A stretch of DNA of 46,159 bases, taken from Bifidobacteriaceae bacterium (lineage in GTDB: Bacteria > Actinomycetota > Actinomycetes > Actinomycetales > WQXJ01). Numbering within the stretch: the first letter of the stretch is position 1; each line of letters opens with the position of its first letter. The position numbers were made by a program, and so were the translations under genes. Location of the stretch: positions 1-46,159 of the forward strand of contig JAIRYJ010000016.1 in assembly GCA_031267825.1 (NCBI GenBank), given 5' to 3'. The notes under the pieces are model-generated. The model saw nothing but the letters and a program-made list of their open reading frames with translations, was not told the DNA's origin and did no database searches. Below are positions 30,795-38,812 of the stretch, one piece after another.

Positions 30795-31454
30795 TTAGGC
30801 CCAGAGCAGGCGCTGGAGGTCGTCCGCCGCGCCGCCGGAGGCGACAAATACCAACTCATCGCCAGCTTCGAGACCCTCGTCCGGATCTGGTGTGAGCGGA
30901 CGGCCAGCCCGCACCACAGCCACCAGGACGGCGTCCTGCGGCCAAACACACTGCGCTAAACGTTTGCCGACCAGCGGAGAAGCTTCTGGAAGGGTAGTTT
31001 CGATCAGATCAGTGTCCGATTGGCGGAAAGTGAAAACAGTCACCACATCACCGACAGCGACAGCTTCCTCGACCAGAGCGGTCATGATACGTGGCGTTGA
31101 AACCGCCACATCGACCCCCCACAACTGGTCAAACATCCATTCGTTCTTAGGGTTGTTGACCCTGGCGACTACCCGTGGAACACCAAACTCAGACTTGGCG
31201 GCCAAAGCCAAAACCAGATTGGCTTTGTCATCGCCGGTGGCGGCCACAACCACATCAACTTGATCAACGTGAGCATCAGCCAGGGTGCGTAGCTCGTTAG
31301 CGTCAGCCAGAATCCAGTCAGCTTGAGGCACTGAAGCCACCTTCATGGCGGCGGGTTCCTTGTCAACAATTGTCACCTGATGGCCGTGGGCCAGCAGTTC
31401 GCGGGCGATTGACCGGCCAACCGAACCAGCCCCGGCGACCAACACCCGCATCAT
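30795..31454 (-). CDS. TrkA family potassium-channel regulator (RCK), second of pair
   Basis: 219 residues. NAD(H)-binding Rossmann domain (TrkA_N) starts MRVLVAGAGSVGRSIARELL (GxGxxG) with the acidic end of strand 2 in VTIVDKEPAAM and contains VVVAATGDDKANLVLALAAK. After about residue 140 the RCK_C (TrkA_C) domain includes IETTLPEASPLVGKRLAQCV and DPDEGLEAGDELVFVASGGA. These proteins gate K+ transporters in response to nucleotides. Its start overlaps the stop of the first trkA gene by 4 nt. Corresponds in order to Mycobacterium ceoC. Runs convergently with the DUF3159 gene. Confidence 0.9.
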   Translation of the reverse strand: MMRVLVAGAGSVGRSIARELLAHGHQVTIVDKEPAAMKVASVPQADWILADANELRTLADAHVDQVDVVVAATGDDKANLVLALAAKSEFGVPRVVARVNNPKNEWMFDQLWGVDVAVSTPRIMTALVEEAVAVGDVVTVFTFRQSDTDLIETTLPEASPLVGKRLAQCVWPQDAVLVAVVRAGRPLTPDPDEGLEAGDELVFVASGGAADDLQRLLWA

Positions 31455-32116
31455 GGCCGGGCCTGCGGTGGACGGGCCAAAATACGTTCAGCGGCCAGCA
31501 TGGCGTCAGTTGGAACCATCATGTGAAGCTGATCTCCAGCTTGGTAAACGGTTCGCGGGCCGGGCAGTTCAGCCTGGCCAAAACGCCCAATGAAAGCCAC
31601 CCGGCCGCCAGCGGCGGCCTCAATATCCGTCAGATCAGCCCCCGTCCAATCTGGGTGTGGATCAAGCCGGACCAGTGTTAACCGACCTGACGGGTCTTGA
31701 TATTCGCCGGCCGCACCGGCCGGCAAGATTTGACGTAGAACCTGGTCAGCGGCCCAAGGCACAGTCGCCACAGTGGCGATGCCGAGGCGTTGGTAAAGCT
31801 CAGCCCGGTCCGGGTCGTAAATCCGGGCAACCACGTTGTCAAGCCCGAAAGACTCACGCACAACCCTGGCCGCCAACACATTCGAGTTGTCGCCAGATGA
31901 CACAGCGGCGAAGCCGTAGGCCTCGGCGACCCCAGCCTGACGCAGAATCTCACGGTCAAAGCCGACGCCAGTGACACGCTGCCCGGTGAACCCGGTCGAC
32001 AGGCGGCGGAAAGCCGCCGGGTCTTGATCAATCACCGCCACAGTATGGCCGCGACCTTCGAGTGCCATGCCTGCGGCAGCGCCAACCCGCCCGCAGCCCA
32101 TCACTATGAAGTGCAT
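31451..32116 (-). CDS. TrkA family potassium-channel regulator (RCK), first of pair
   Basis: 221 residues. Rossmann domain MHFIVMGCGRVGAAAGMALE with VAVIDQDPAAFRR and FAAVSSGDNSNVLAARVVRE; C-terminal RCK_C domain from about residue 140 (LTLVRLDPHPDWTGADLTDI, YQAGDQLHMMVPTDAM). GAGGAG ribosome-binding site 8 nt before the ATG. Corresponds to Mycobacterium ceoB. With its partner it should form a hetero-assembly of RCK units. No TrkH-type pore gene is in the window; the divergent KimA-like permease is the nearest K+ transport candidate. Confidence 0.9.
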   Translation of the reverse strand: MHFIVMGCGRVGAAAGMALEGRGHTVAVIDQDPAAFRRLSTGFTGQRVTGVGFDREILRQAGVAEAYGFAAVSSGDNSNVLAARVVRESFGLDNVVARIYDPDRAELYQRLGIATVATVPWAADQVLRQILPAGAAGEYQDPSGRLTLVRLDPHPDWTGADLTDIEAAAGGRVAFIGRFGQAELPGPRTVYQAGDQLHMMVPTDAMLAAERILARPPQARP

Positions 32117-32261
32117 TTGCCGAACTCCTCGCTGGCGAAAATATGGACCCTCAGCCTGGCCCCGGGCTAGGCCGAAGGATAAGCCAAAGGATAGGCCAGC
32201 CTCAGGCGCGAAGCTAACCTTACGGCGGGCTAACTAGATTGTGTCACGCCCTGGATGCCAA

Positions 32262-32385
32262 GGTTGGCAGGTGTCACCGCCAGGCCCGCAAATGCCACGG
32301 AAAGCCCGGCCAAGGCCGGCAGGCGTTACGCCAAAGCCTGCGGGCGTTACTCCAAAGCCCGCAGATGCCACGGCCAGCCCCGTAT
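32262..32385. repeat. 21-bp degenerate tandem repeat in the trkA/kimA divergent region
   Basis: At least five units near 21 nt, best seen as GGCAGGCGTTACGCCAAAGC followed by TGCGGGCGTTACTCCAAAGC, with more diverged units before and after (GCAGGTGTCACCGCCAGGCC, GCAAATGCCACGGAAAGCCC, GCAGATGCCACGGCCAGCCC). The array ends at the predicted -10 of the permease gene, so copy number might affect its promoter. Confidence 0.7.
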
Positions 32386-32391
32386 TAGGCT
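32386..32391 (+). promoter_or_regulatory. -10 hexamer of the KimA-like permease gene
   Basis: TAGGCT, 6 nt before the GTG at 32398, no ribosome-binding site. Same hexamer and spacing as the peptidase gene at 19035. Confidence 0.45.
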
Positions 32392-32397
32392 TGGCCT

Positions 32398-34476
32398 GTG
32401 CCGGATTTGATGGGGGCCTTGAAACGCCTAGTGCTGGGCCGGCCGACCCGCGAGTTCGCTCCCCGGACCAAGCCACGGCCACTGCCAGTCCGCTCGGCAC
32501 TGGCCTTGCTCGCCCCGGACGCACTCAGTTCGGTGGCTTACGCACCCGATGAGATCGTGTTGGCTTTAGCGGCGGCCGGCCTGGCCGGAGTAGCCCTAAG
32601 CCCATGGGTGGGGCTGGCGATCGCTGGGGTGATGGCAGTCGTGATCGCCTCCTACCGCCAGACAATAAAGGAATACCCGCAAGGCGGCGGCGACTACACG
32701 GTAGCTAAAGAAAACTTGGGCCTGATGGCTGGAGGCGTAGTCGGCGGCGCCGCCATGGTGGATTCACTGCTGACAGTCGCTGTATCAGTCAGTGCTGGGG
32801 CTCACTACTTCGCGGCGATAGTGCCGGGCCTGGAGCACCACACCCAAGCTGTCGCCATCGGACTGGTTGGGGTAGTCACCGTAGCCTCACTGCGCGGCCT
32901 AAAACTGCTCGACAAAACTGTCATCGTGGCTGCTTACGGCTTCCTTGGGGTGGTTGGTTTGACCGCCCTAACTGGTGGGCTGCAAGCCCTGACCGGCAAC
33001 CTGGCCGCCACCCCGGCCCATGGCCTGGAAGTCATTCCGGCCGCCAGCTACGAACACGGACTGACCGTGCTGGGTGTTGGTTTGCTGGTGTTGCGGGCTT
33101 TCTCATCTGGCGCGGTGGCCTTAACTGGTGTTCAAACGATCGCCACCGGTGTCCAAACTTTCCGCGAACCTAAGGCCCGTAACGCGGCCCGTTCACTTGG
33201 GTTCCTCGGCTTGGCCTGTGCCGCTTTACTGATCGGAACGTTGGTGTTGGCGAACCGTGTCGGAGTGGTTTTTGTGGCTGACCCGGCCACCCAGTTGCGT
33301 TACGCCAATGGCACCCCGGTTGGCCCCGAATATCATCAAGAACCGATCCTGGCTCAGATAGCTGAGACCGTGTTTTCGGCTGTGCGGCCGGTCTTTTTCC
33401 TGGTGACGGCTGTTATTGGGTTGCTTCTGATACTGGCCGCATCGACGGCTTTCCGGTGGGTGCCGGCTTTGATGTCGATGCTGGCCCAGGACGGTTTCAT
33501 GCCGAAACAGTTCTTCCGCCGGTCTGACCGGCGGGTCGCCGCCCATGGCATTGTCACACTGGGTTTAGGTTCGGCCGGGTTGATCGCGTTAGCTGGTGCT
33601 TCGGTTACCCGCCTGGTCCAGCTTTACATTGTGGGGGTCTTTATTTCCTTTACGATCTCTCAGCTTGGCATGTTGCGTCATTGGAACGCCCGCTTGCCGT
33701 TGGCTCAGAGCAGCCGAGAACGCCACCGGATGGCCGGTGCTCGGCTGGTTAACGCTGTGGGTTTGGGTTTGACGGCGGTGGCTTTGGCGATTGTTGTTGT
33801 CACTAAATTCACTCATGGCGCTTGGTTGTCGCTTGGGCTGGTGGCCGGCGCGTTCGGTTTTATGGTTTCGGTGCGCTGGCATTACCGGAAAGTCGCCGAA
33901 GAGTTGCGGATCGCCTCCGATGACCGGGCTGATCTTGGCCTGCCAGGCCGAGTCCATGCGATTGTCCTGGTCAGCGCCATGAACCGGGCGACTGCCCGGG
34001 CTGTGGCTTATGCTCGTGCGACCCGCCCGACCACGATTGAGGCTGTCACGGTTGCGGTTGACATGGCTCAGGTTGGGCAACTGCGCCGGGCTTGGGATGA
34101 GTTGCGCGTGCCGGTGACGTTGCGCATCCTTGATTCGCCGGTCCGTGAGATCACTGGGCCGGTGATCGCCTACATTAGGACCTTGCGGCAGCGGGCGACT
34201 GGTGATCTGGTAATGCTTTACATTCCGGAAAAGGTGGTACGTCATTGGTGGGAACGTTGGTTGCATAACCGGTCGGCTGACCGGCTAATGTCCCGTTTGC
34301 GTCATGTTCGTGGCGTGGTGGTGGCGACTGTCCCGTGGCAGCTTGGGGCGGCCAGTTCGCCTGCTCCTGCCGTGCCGCCCGCCCCAGCCGCGTCACCAGA
34401 TCTGGCCGCGCCGCCGGCTCCTCCGGTGCCGCCAGCTCCAGCAGCGCCGCCTGAACTAACCGGCCCAGCCGGGTGA
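32398..34476 (+). CDS. APC-superfamily permease, KimA/YdaO-like potassium importer
   Basis: 692 residues. The N terminus (ALKRLVLGRPTREF, then LALLAPDALSSVAYAPDEIV) matches the KimA pattern of a GRP motif followed by SSDALSSVAYG-like sequence. About 12 membrane helices follow to residue 490 (e.g. LSPWVGLAIAGVMAVVIASY, LGLMAGGVVGGAAMVDSLLT, LVTAVIGLLLILAASTAF). A cytosolic C-terminal domain (about 500-640, VHAIVLVSAMNRATARAVAY and onward) resembles the dimerisation domain of KimA. The last 50 residues are an Ala/Pro repeat tail. KimA imports K+ with H+ and is inhibited by c-di-AMP in Bacillus. The divergent trkA pair supports a K+ role. An amino-acid substrate remains possible. GTG start chosen for its -10 spacing. 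Confidence 0.8.
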   Translation: MPDLMGALKRLVLGRPTREFAPRTKPRPLPVRSALALLAPDALSSVAYAPDEIVLALAAAGLAGVALSPWVGLAIAGVMAVVIASYRQTIKEYPQGGGDYTVAKENLGLMAGGVVGGAAMVDSLLTVAVSVSAGAHYFAAIVPGLEHHTQAVAIGLVGVVTVASLRGLKLLDKTVIVAAYGFLGVVGLTALTGGLQALTGNLAATPAHGLEVIPAASYEHGLTVLGVGLLVLRAFSSGAVALTGVQTIATGVQTFREPKARNAARSLGFLGLACAALLIGTLVLANRVGVVFVADPATQLRYANGTPVGPEYHQEPILAQIAETVFSAVRPVFFLVTAVIGLLLILAASTAFRWVPALMSMLAQDGFMPKQFFRRSDRRVAAHGIVTLGLGSAGLIALAGASVTRLVQLYIVGVFISFTISQLGMLRHWNARLPLAQSSRERHRMAGARLVNAVGLGLTAVALAIVVVTKFTHGAWLSLGLVAGAFGFMVSVRWHYRKVAEELRIASDDRADLGLPGRVHAIVLVSAMNRATARAVAYARATRPTTIEAVTVAVDMAQVGQLRRAWDELRVPVTLRILDSPVREITGPVIAYIRTLRQRATGDLVMLYIPEKVVRHWWERWLHNRSADRLMSRLRHVRGVVVATVPWQLGAASSPAPAVPPAPAASPDLAAPPAPPVPPAPAAPPELTGPAG
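34360..34465 (+). repeat. Ala/Pro-rich repeat tail of the permease
   Basis: GCTCCTGCCGTGCCGCCCGC type units encode PAPAVPPAPAAS and PPAPPVPPAPAAP repeats at the C terminus of the permease. Confidence 0.7.
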
Positions 34477-35795
34477 GCCAGCCACAGCGGCGCCGCGGGC
34501 CACGCGGCAAAGCCCCTAGTGCGATGCCGACCCACGTCAACAGGACACGGGCAGGCAGCGTTGACCAGGACTTAGCCAAGACAGTGCTGACTTTGACGGC
34601 CGGGCCGTGGGCTAACGGTGGTGCTTGCGTGGCGCGCCACTCCAACGGCCAGGTTGTCTTTGTGACCGGCGCGATTCCAGGTGAACGAGTCCGAGCCCAC
34701 GTCACGGGGCAGTTCCGGCGCCACCTTTGGGCGGCTGTCAGCGAGGTGTTGGAGGCATCACCTGACAGGATTGAGCCGCCCTGGCCGGTTGGTGCGGCCC
34801 TCGGTGTGATTGACCTGGGGCATGTCCGGCCGGAGGTGGCGCGACAGGCCAAGGCCACCGTGGTGGCTGATGTTTTGGCCCGTCTGGCGGGCTTGGAGTG
34901 GGTCACACCGGCCCAGTCAGCCGATCTGGTGCGACCGGTGGGAGACGGCCAGGTGCTGGGCTGGCGGACCAAGATCGAATTGGTGGTCGATCAGGCCGGC
35001 CAAGCGGGCATGTACCGGCGGCACAGCCGCCAGGTGGTGCCACTCGACGCGATGCCTTTGGCTGTGCCCGCAATCAGGCAACTTGATCTGTTTGGGCGCC
35101 GTTGGCCGCCAGGCTCCCGCCTGACGGCTTTGGCACCATCTGACGGGCAGGCGTTTGTGCTGGTCAACGGCTTGCCGGAGGATGCCAGGCGGCATGAAAC
35201 AGTCGACTTCCTGGGGACGGACTTTCATTACGAGCTATCGGCCACCGGTTTTTGGCAACTCCACCGGGACGGTCCATCGGTTCTGGTGCGGACCGTGATG
35301 GAGGCGGTCGGTGTGGGGGAAGCCGGATGCGGTCAAGCCCCCCGGGTATGGGATCTTTACGCCGGGGCGGGTCTGTTCAGTCTGCCGCTGGCGGCCGCTG
35401 GGGCGCGTGTCACAGCGGTCGAAGGCGACGCCCAAGCCATCAAAGACCTGCGAGCCAACGCCGCCCAGGCAGGCCTGAAACTAGCTGGCGCCCATGGTGC
35501 CTCGGTCGCAGCCGCTTTGCGCCGAGGCATTGGCGGTGGGCCGCCAGATGTGGTTGTGCTTGATCCGCCGCGCGCCGGGGCAGGGCGCCAAGTGATCGAA
35601 TCACTGGTTAGGTTCGGACCGGCCCGCCTGGTTTATGTTTCATGCGACCCGGCGACTTTGGCCCGCGACCTGGCGGTCTTGGGTTCAAGCGGCTACAAGC
35701 TGACTGGTTTGCAAGGTTATGACTTGTTCCCGGGCACCCATCACGTTGAACTGGTCGCTCTCCTGGACAGGCCAGACGCTGGTGCGGCAGGCTGA
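34473..35795 (+). CDS. TRAM-domain class I SAM-dependent RNA methyltransferase (RlmCD/TrmA family)
   Basis: 440 residues, GTG overlapping the permease stop by 4 nt. A basic N-terminal tail (SQPQRRRGPRGKAP), a TRAM domain (about 35-95, AGPWANGGACVARHSNGQVV, FVTGAIPGERVRAHV), a central domain, then the Rossmann methyltransferase fold: VWDLYAGAGLFSLPLAAAGA (SAM binding, about residue 289), VVLDPPRAGAGRQVIESL, and the catalytic Cys near residue 391 in LVYVSCDPATLARDLAVL. Family members make m5U in 23S rRNA or tRNA. No iron-sulphur CxxC cluster motif is seen. Matches the Rv2689c position in Mycobacterium. The exact target base is not predictable. Confidence 0.9.
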   Translation: MSQPQRRRGPRGKAPSAMPTHVNRTRAGSVDQDLAKTVLTLTAGPWANGGACVARHSNGQVVFVTGAIPGERVRAHVTGQFRRHLWAAVSEVLEASPDRIEPPWPVGAALGVIDLGHVRPEVARQAKATVVADVLARLAGLEWVTPAQSADLVRPVGDGQVLGWRTKIELVVDQAGQAGMYRRHSRQVVPLDAMPLAVPAIRQLDLFGRRWPPGSRLTALAPSDGQAFVLVNGLPEDARRHETVDFLGTDFHYELSATGFWQLHRDGPSVLVRTVMEAVGVGEAGCGQAPRVWDLYAGAGLFSLPLAAAGARVTAVEGDAQAIKDLRANAAQAGLKLAGAHGASVAAALRRGIGGGPPDVVVLDPPRAGAGRQVIESLVRFGPARLVYVSCDPATLARDLAVLGSSGYKLTGLQGYDLFPGTHHVELVALLDRPDAGAAG

Positions 35796-35799
35796 CCCG

Positions 35800-35870
35800 C
35801 CCCGCTCCAAAGCCCGTAGCCCGCCCCGCTCCAAGCCCGTAGCCCGCCCCCCCCGCCCGTAAACAAAGGC
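35800..35870. repeat. Short direct repeats after the methyltransferase gene
   Basis: Units of the form GCCCGTAGCCCGCCCCGCTCC, cut to about 20 nt, repeat two to three times before the convergent gtrA gene. No classical terminator is seen. Confidence 0.65.
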
Positions 35871-35884
35871 CAGCCCCGGGGCGG

Positions 35885-36487
35885 TCACCGCCGACGGGCG
35901 AACACCCAGAGCCGCAGGGCGGCGTAATTGAAGATCGCGACCAGCGCCATCGAGATCAGTTTGGCCAGCCAGCCTTCCAAACCCAGACCGGTCGCTAACG
36001 CCACCAGACCGGTCGAGGCCAGCCAGTTGAACGCCACCAGCAGAACGTAACGCCGCACCGCTCCGGGCACCGCTCCGGCCCTGAACACCAGGTCACGGTT
36101 ACCGCGATAGTTGACGGCGAAGGCCGCCAAAAAGCTAACCGCGCTGGCCGCCCAGGCGATCATCCCGGCGTAGGTCAAACCTAGGAAGACAACCAGATCA
36201 ACGGCCGCGCTGGCCCCGCCAACCAGGACGAACAGGACAAAGCCGCGGGCCGCTTCAATCTGGCCGCTCCGCTGTACGATGCCGTCCCTCGTTTTCTCCC
36301 CAAAGTCCATCTGCCCGGGGGGCTGGGTTGGGTCAGGCTGGTCTGGGTTGGGCCTTTCAGCGGGAGTGGGGGACTGGCCACTGGGTTGGTCTGGTCGGCT
36401 CGCGCCGCCCGGCCCGGCTGGACCGCCCGCGCCGCCCGGCTGAGGCGAGCGTTCGCCGACTGGGTGATCTGACGGCAGGGACGGCAT
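35885..36487 (-). CDS. GtrA family membrane protein
   Basis: About 200 residues from the ATG at 36487, 4 nt after the GT2 stop; earlier starts would overlap GT2. Residues 1-75 are a disordered Pro/Gly/Asp tail with repeats (PAERPNPDQPDPTQPP). The GtrA domain follows with four membrane helices: GFVLFVLVGGASAAVDLVVF, YAGMIAWAASAVSFLAAFAV with NYRGNRDLVF, RYVLLVAFNWLASTGLVALA, and KLISMALVAIFNYAALRLWV. GtrA proteins move or present polyprenyl-phosphate sugars for surface glycosylation. Together with the upstream GT2 and GT-C genes this makes a gtr-like trio. Confidence 0.88.
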   Translation of the reverse strand: MPSLPSDHPVGERSPQPGGAGGPAGPGGASRPDQPSGQSPTPAERPNPDQPDPTQPPGQMDFGEKTRDGIVQRSGQIEAARGFVLFVLVGGASAAVDLVVFLGLTYAGMIAWAASAVSFLAAFAVNYRGNRDLVFRAGAVPGAVRRYVLLVAFNWLASTGLVALATGLGLEGWLAKLISMALVAIFNYAALRLWVFARRR

Positions 36488-36491
36488 CGGG

Positions 36492-37427
36492 CTACTTCGG
36501 TGTCGCTTGAATGTCCAAGACCAACCCTTGGACAAGGAACTGGATACCAACAATGGCTGGTGCGACCCCTAAAAGCCAAGTCCCAGTTGAAGCTGAGGTG
36601 CCATTAGTCAGTGACCAAATGGTTGCCCAAAGACCGACCGCGAAACCAAAGACAGTCAAGATTAGCCCAGCTAGAAGCAGCAAAGCGATCGGCGAAAAAC
36701 TCCACAGAATGTATTTACGCCACATCCGGCGCCAACCGCCACCCAACAGTGTCCAAGCGATGCGGGGAGCTACCCGGGTCAAGTTCATGGTGGAAGTTTC
36801 GCTGCCGTACAAAGCTGGAATGTTGACATCTCTAGCTCGCACGTCAGCGATGTTCAACCAGATCAGAATGTCATTCTCAAAATCGTAGCGGCGGTGGATT
36901 TTGCTCAGCGGGAGGCGGCGCAACACCTCAACAGTGCAAGCCGTGTAACCATTTTGCGGGTCCACCAAGTTCCAATAACCGGAAGCCGCCTTAGTCAAAA
37001 TAGTTAGCACCATGTTGCCGAACACGCGGTGGCGGGGCATACCTTCAAAAGAAGTCGAAGAGAAAAAACGGTTGGCTTTGGTGAAACCGTAACCGTCATT
37101 GACAATCGGGTCGAGCAGCTGCGGCAAGTGGGCCGGATCCATTTGACCATCACCCGCCATTACCACTGACACATCCAAGCCAGCCTCAATCATTCGGCGG
37201 TGCCCGGTTATGATGGCGCCACCAACACCCTGATTGGTTTCGTGGACAATCACTTCGGTGCGCTGATCGGCGGTATCGCGGGCGATCTGGCCGGTTTGAT
37301 CCGGGCTGGCGTCATCGACCACAACAATCAGGTCCACCAGTTCAGGCATGGTGGAAATGACCCCCGCGATGTGGTCCTGTTCGCAATAGGCCGGTACAAC
37401 CACGCCGATCTTCAGTCCGCCATACAC
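36492..37427 (-). CDS. Family 2 glycosyltransferase, polyprenyl-phosphate sugar synthase type
   Basis: 311 residues, GTG start. GT-A fold: IGVVVPAYCEQDHIAGVIST, VVVDDASPDQTGQIARDTAD, HETNQGVGGAIITGHRRMIE, and the DxD-like MAGDGQMDPAHLPQLLDPIV. Then NGYTACTVEVLRRLPLSKIH and RRYDFENDILIWL, typical of DPM1/GtrB-like enzymes. Two C-terminal membrane helices (YILWSFSPIALLLLAGLILT, WLLGVAPAIVGIQFLVQGLV) agree with a GtrB-type topology. It should charge undecaprenyl phosphate with one sugar for the GT-C enzyme. It follows the GT-C gene by 14 nt and TAGGAT lies 7 nt before its start. Confidence 0.88.
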   Translation of the reverse strand: MYGGLKIGVVVPAYCEQDHIAGVISTMPELVDLIVVVDDASPDQTGQIARDTADQRTEVIVHETNQGVGGAIITGHRRMIEAGLDVSVVMAGDGQMDPAHLPQLLDPIVNDGYGFTKANRFFSSTSFEGMPRHRVFGNMVLTILTKAASGYWNLVDPQNGYTACTVEVLRRLPLSKIHRRYDFENDILIWLNIADVRARDVNIPALYGSETSTMNLTRVAPRIAWTLLGGGWRRMWRKYILWSFSPIALLLLAGLILTVFGFAVGLWATIWSLTNGTSASTGTWLLGVAPAIVGIQFLVQGLVLDIQATPK

Positions 37428-37441
37428 GGCTCAAATCCTAA

Positions 37442-38698
37442 TCAGATTGGCAGCGTCTGGCTGGCTTGGCTGGCTTGACTGGTTTGGCTAGCTTGGCTGG
37501 TTTGGCTGGGTCTGGCCGGTCCGGCCAGACCCGGTGGGCTAATCAGGCCCTTATTGGAACGGCCAAACCAGGCCAGTAAAGCGGCGATAACCAAGGCATA
37601 AGCCAGCCAACCAGGTTCGCTGTAACGTAAACCGGTGCGTGGCGCGCCGTTAATGAACTGGTAAATCAAGCCTCCGGCTAGGGCACCCAACGCCAAGTGA
37701 GATTCCGTCCAACGCCAACCGATTATCAGCCCGGCGGCCAACAGCAAGACTGAGAAAGCCATCGCTGGATCGGCCGTGACAAAGGTCAGCAAGCCGCTGA
37801 CAGTCGCTTTAGCGCCCTGCCTAAGTGTTCCCGCGATGGTCCGCTCAGCCGCACCAGACTGGATCAGCCATTCCTTATTTGAGCTGTACGGCCAGGCCAG
37901 TAGCTGCCAAACCTGACAAACGAAGCTGGTCCCAACAATTACCGCGGCCGGTAGTAGCCAAGAGTTCCGGGCCCGCCGGGTCCGGATCAATTCACCCAAC
38001 CAGGCAACAAACAACGCCCCGGCCGGTACCAGGACGGCTTGTCTAGTGAAAGCGAACAACACCACCGCCAAACCAGCCACCACCAGCCAGACATAACGCC
38101 TTGGCCGGACGAGTGGTGTGTTGCGGTAACGCCAGGCGGCGCCCAAGGCGATGGCGAACCATAAAGCGGTCAGAGATTCGGTCAGCCCAGCCACAGCGAA
38201 GAAAAACCAGAGCTGGCAACCTAGCATCAGCGCCATTGTGCCGAGGGCCGGCAGGGTACCGAAACGGCGCCGCAGCGCCCAACCCATCAAAGCGAACAAA
38301 GCCACAGCCGCGCCAACCGACACCACAATCATGCCTGACCAGCCCATGAACCGGACAAAAGGTGCGCTCAGCGCTGAATAAACAACCCGGGGTTCAACTA
38401 GGTTCCAATCAAACATGTGCTCAATCGAACCCGTGCTCGCGCTAATCGGGTCACCGATTAGTTCGGCCGCGGCGAAGGCCTCTTCGCGGCTGTAACCGGC
38501 GTAAAGTAACGCCCGGCCGTAGTAGTAAAGCGAATCGGGGGCCGCCAGGCTGTGCGTCCACAATGTCCTGATCAGGGCGACAGCGAAACCCGCCGCCAAT
38601 ATCAGCCAGTAGACAATCGCTCTGCCCAAGCCGCCAGTCAAGCGCTTCCGTACGCTTTCAATCACCAATGCTGATCCCCTCACCGCCAACAGACGCAT
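37442..38698 (-). CDS. Polytopic membrane glycosyltransferase (GT-C-like)
   Basis: 418 residues with about ten membrane helices. After a short N-terminal helix (AIVYWLILAAGFAVALIRTL) comes a large first loop with APDSLYYYGRALLYAGYSRE, which carries an acidic residue of the type used as catalytic base in GT-C enzymes. Further helices follow (MIVVSVGAAVALFALMGWAL, YVWLVVAGLAVVLFAFTRQA, MAFSVLLLAAGLIIGW). The C terminus is a Ser/Gln/Thr/Ala repeat (SQTSQASQTSQASQASQT). No family signature is decisive, but position directly before GT2 and GtrA genes supports an enzyme using a polyprenyl-linked sugar outside the membrane. TAGGAT stands 8 nt before the ATG. Confidence 0.65.
   Translation of the reverse strand: MRLLAVRGSALVIESVRKRLTGGLGRAIVYWLILAAGFAVALIRTLWTHSLAAPDSLYYYGRALLYAGYSREEAFAAAELIGDPISASTGSIEHMFDWNLVEPRVVYSALSAPFVRFMGWSGMIVVSVGAAVALFALMGWALRRRFGTLPALGTMALMLGCQLWFFFAVAGLTESLTALWFAIALGAAWRYRNTPLVRPRRYVWLVVAGLAVVLFAFTRQAVLVPAGALFVAWLGELIRTRRARNSWLLPAAVIVGTSFVCQVWQLLAWPYSSNKEWLIQSGAAERTIAGTLRQGAKATVSGLLTFVTADPAMAFSVLLLAAGLIIGWRWTESHLALGALAGGLIYQFINGAPRTGLRYSEPGWLAYALVIAALLAWFGRSNKGLISPPGLAGPARPSQTSQASQTSQASQASQTLPI
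37451..37510 (-). repeat. 9-bp repeats in the tail of the membrane protein
   Basis: CTTGGCTGG, TTTGGCTGG, CTTGACTGG and TTTGGCTAG units (plus-strand sense) alternate about six times and encode Ser-Gln-Thr/Ala tripeptides at the C terminus. Confidence 0.8.
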
Positions 38699-38706
38699 CG
38701 TGCCTG

Positions 38707-38712
38707 ATCCTA
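38707..38712 (-). promoter_or_regulatory. -10 hexamer of the GT-C/GT2/GtrA operon
   Basis: TAGGAT on the minus strand, 8 nt before the ATG at 38698. Suggests a leaderless operon transcript. Confidence 0.45.
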
Positions 38713-38798
38713 ACTCAGACCCGCGCCGGGCCCGTCCTTCCCGTCACCTAAAAGAACAACTCCACCGGCCCCGCGGAACCACCCGGCGGCCAGGCCGA

Positions 38799-38804
38799 TA
38801 CGAT
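38799..38804 (+). promoter_or_regulatory. -10 hexamer of the ABC-F gene
   Basis: TACGAT, 8 nt before the GTG at 38813. No ribosome-binding site. It also supports GTG 38813 over the TTG at 38804, which would overlap it. Confidence 0.45.
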
Positions 38805-38812
38805 TGGCCCTC

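Noticed and set aside
36488-36553. Upstream start for gtrA overlapping GT2 by about 60 bp
   Set aside because: The ATG at 36487 lies 4 nt after the GT2 stop and avoids the overlap; the extra residues have no family match.
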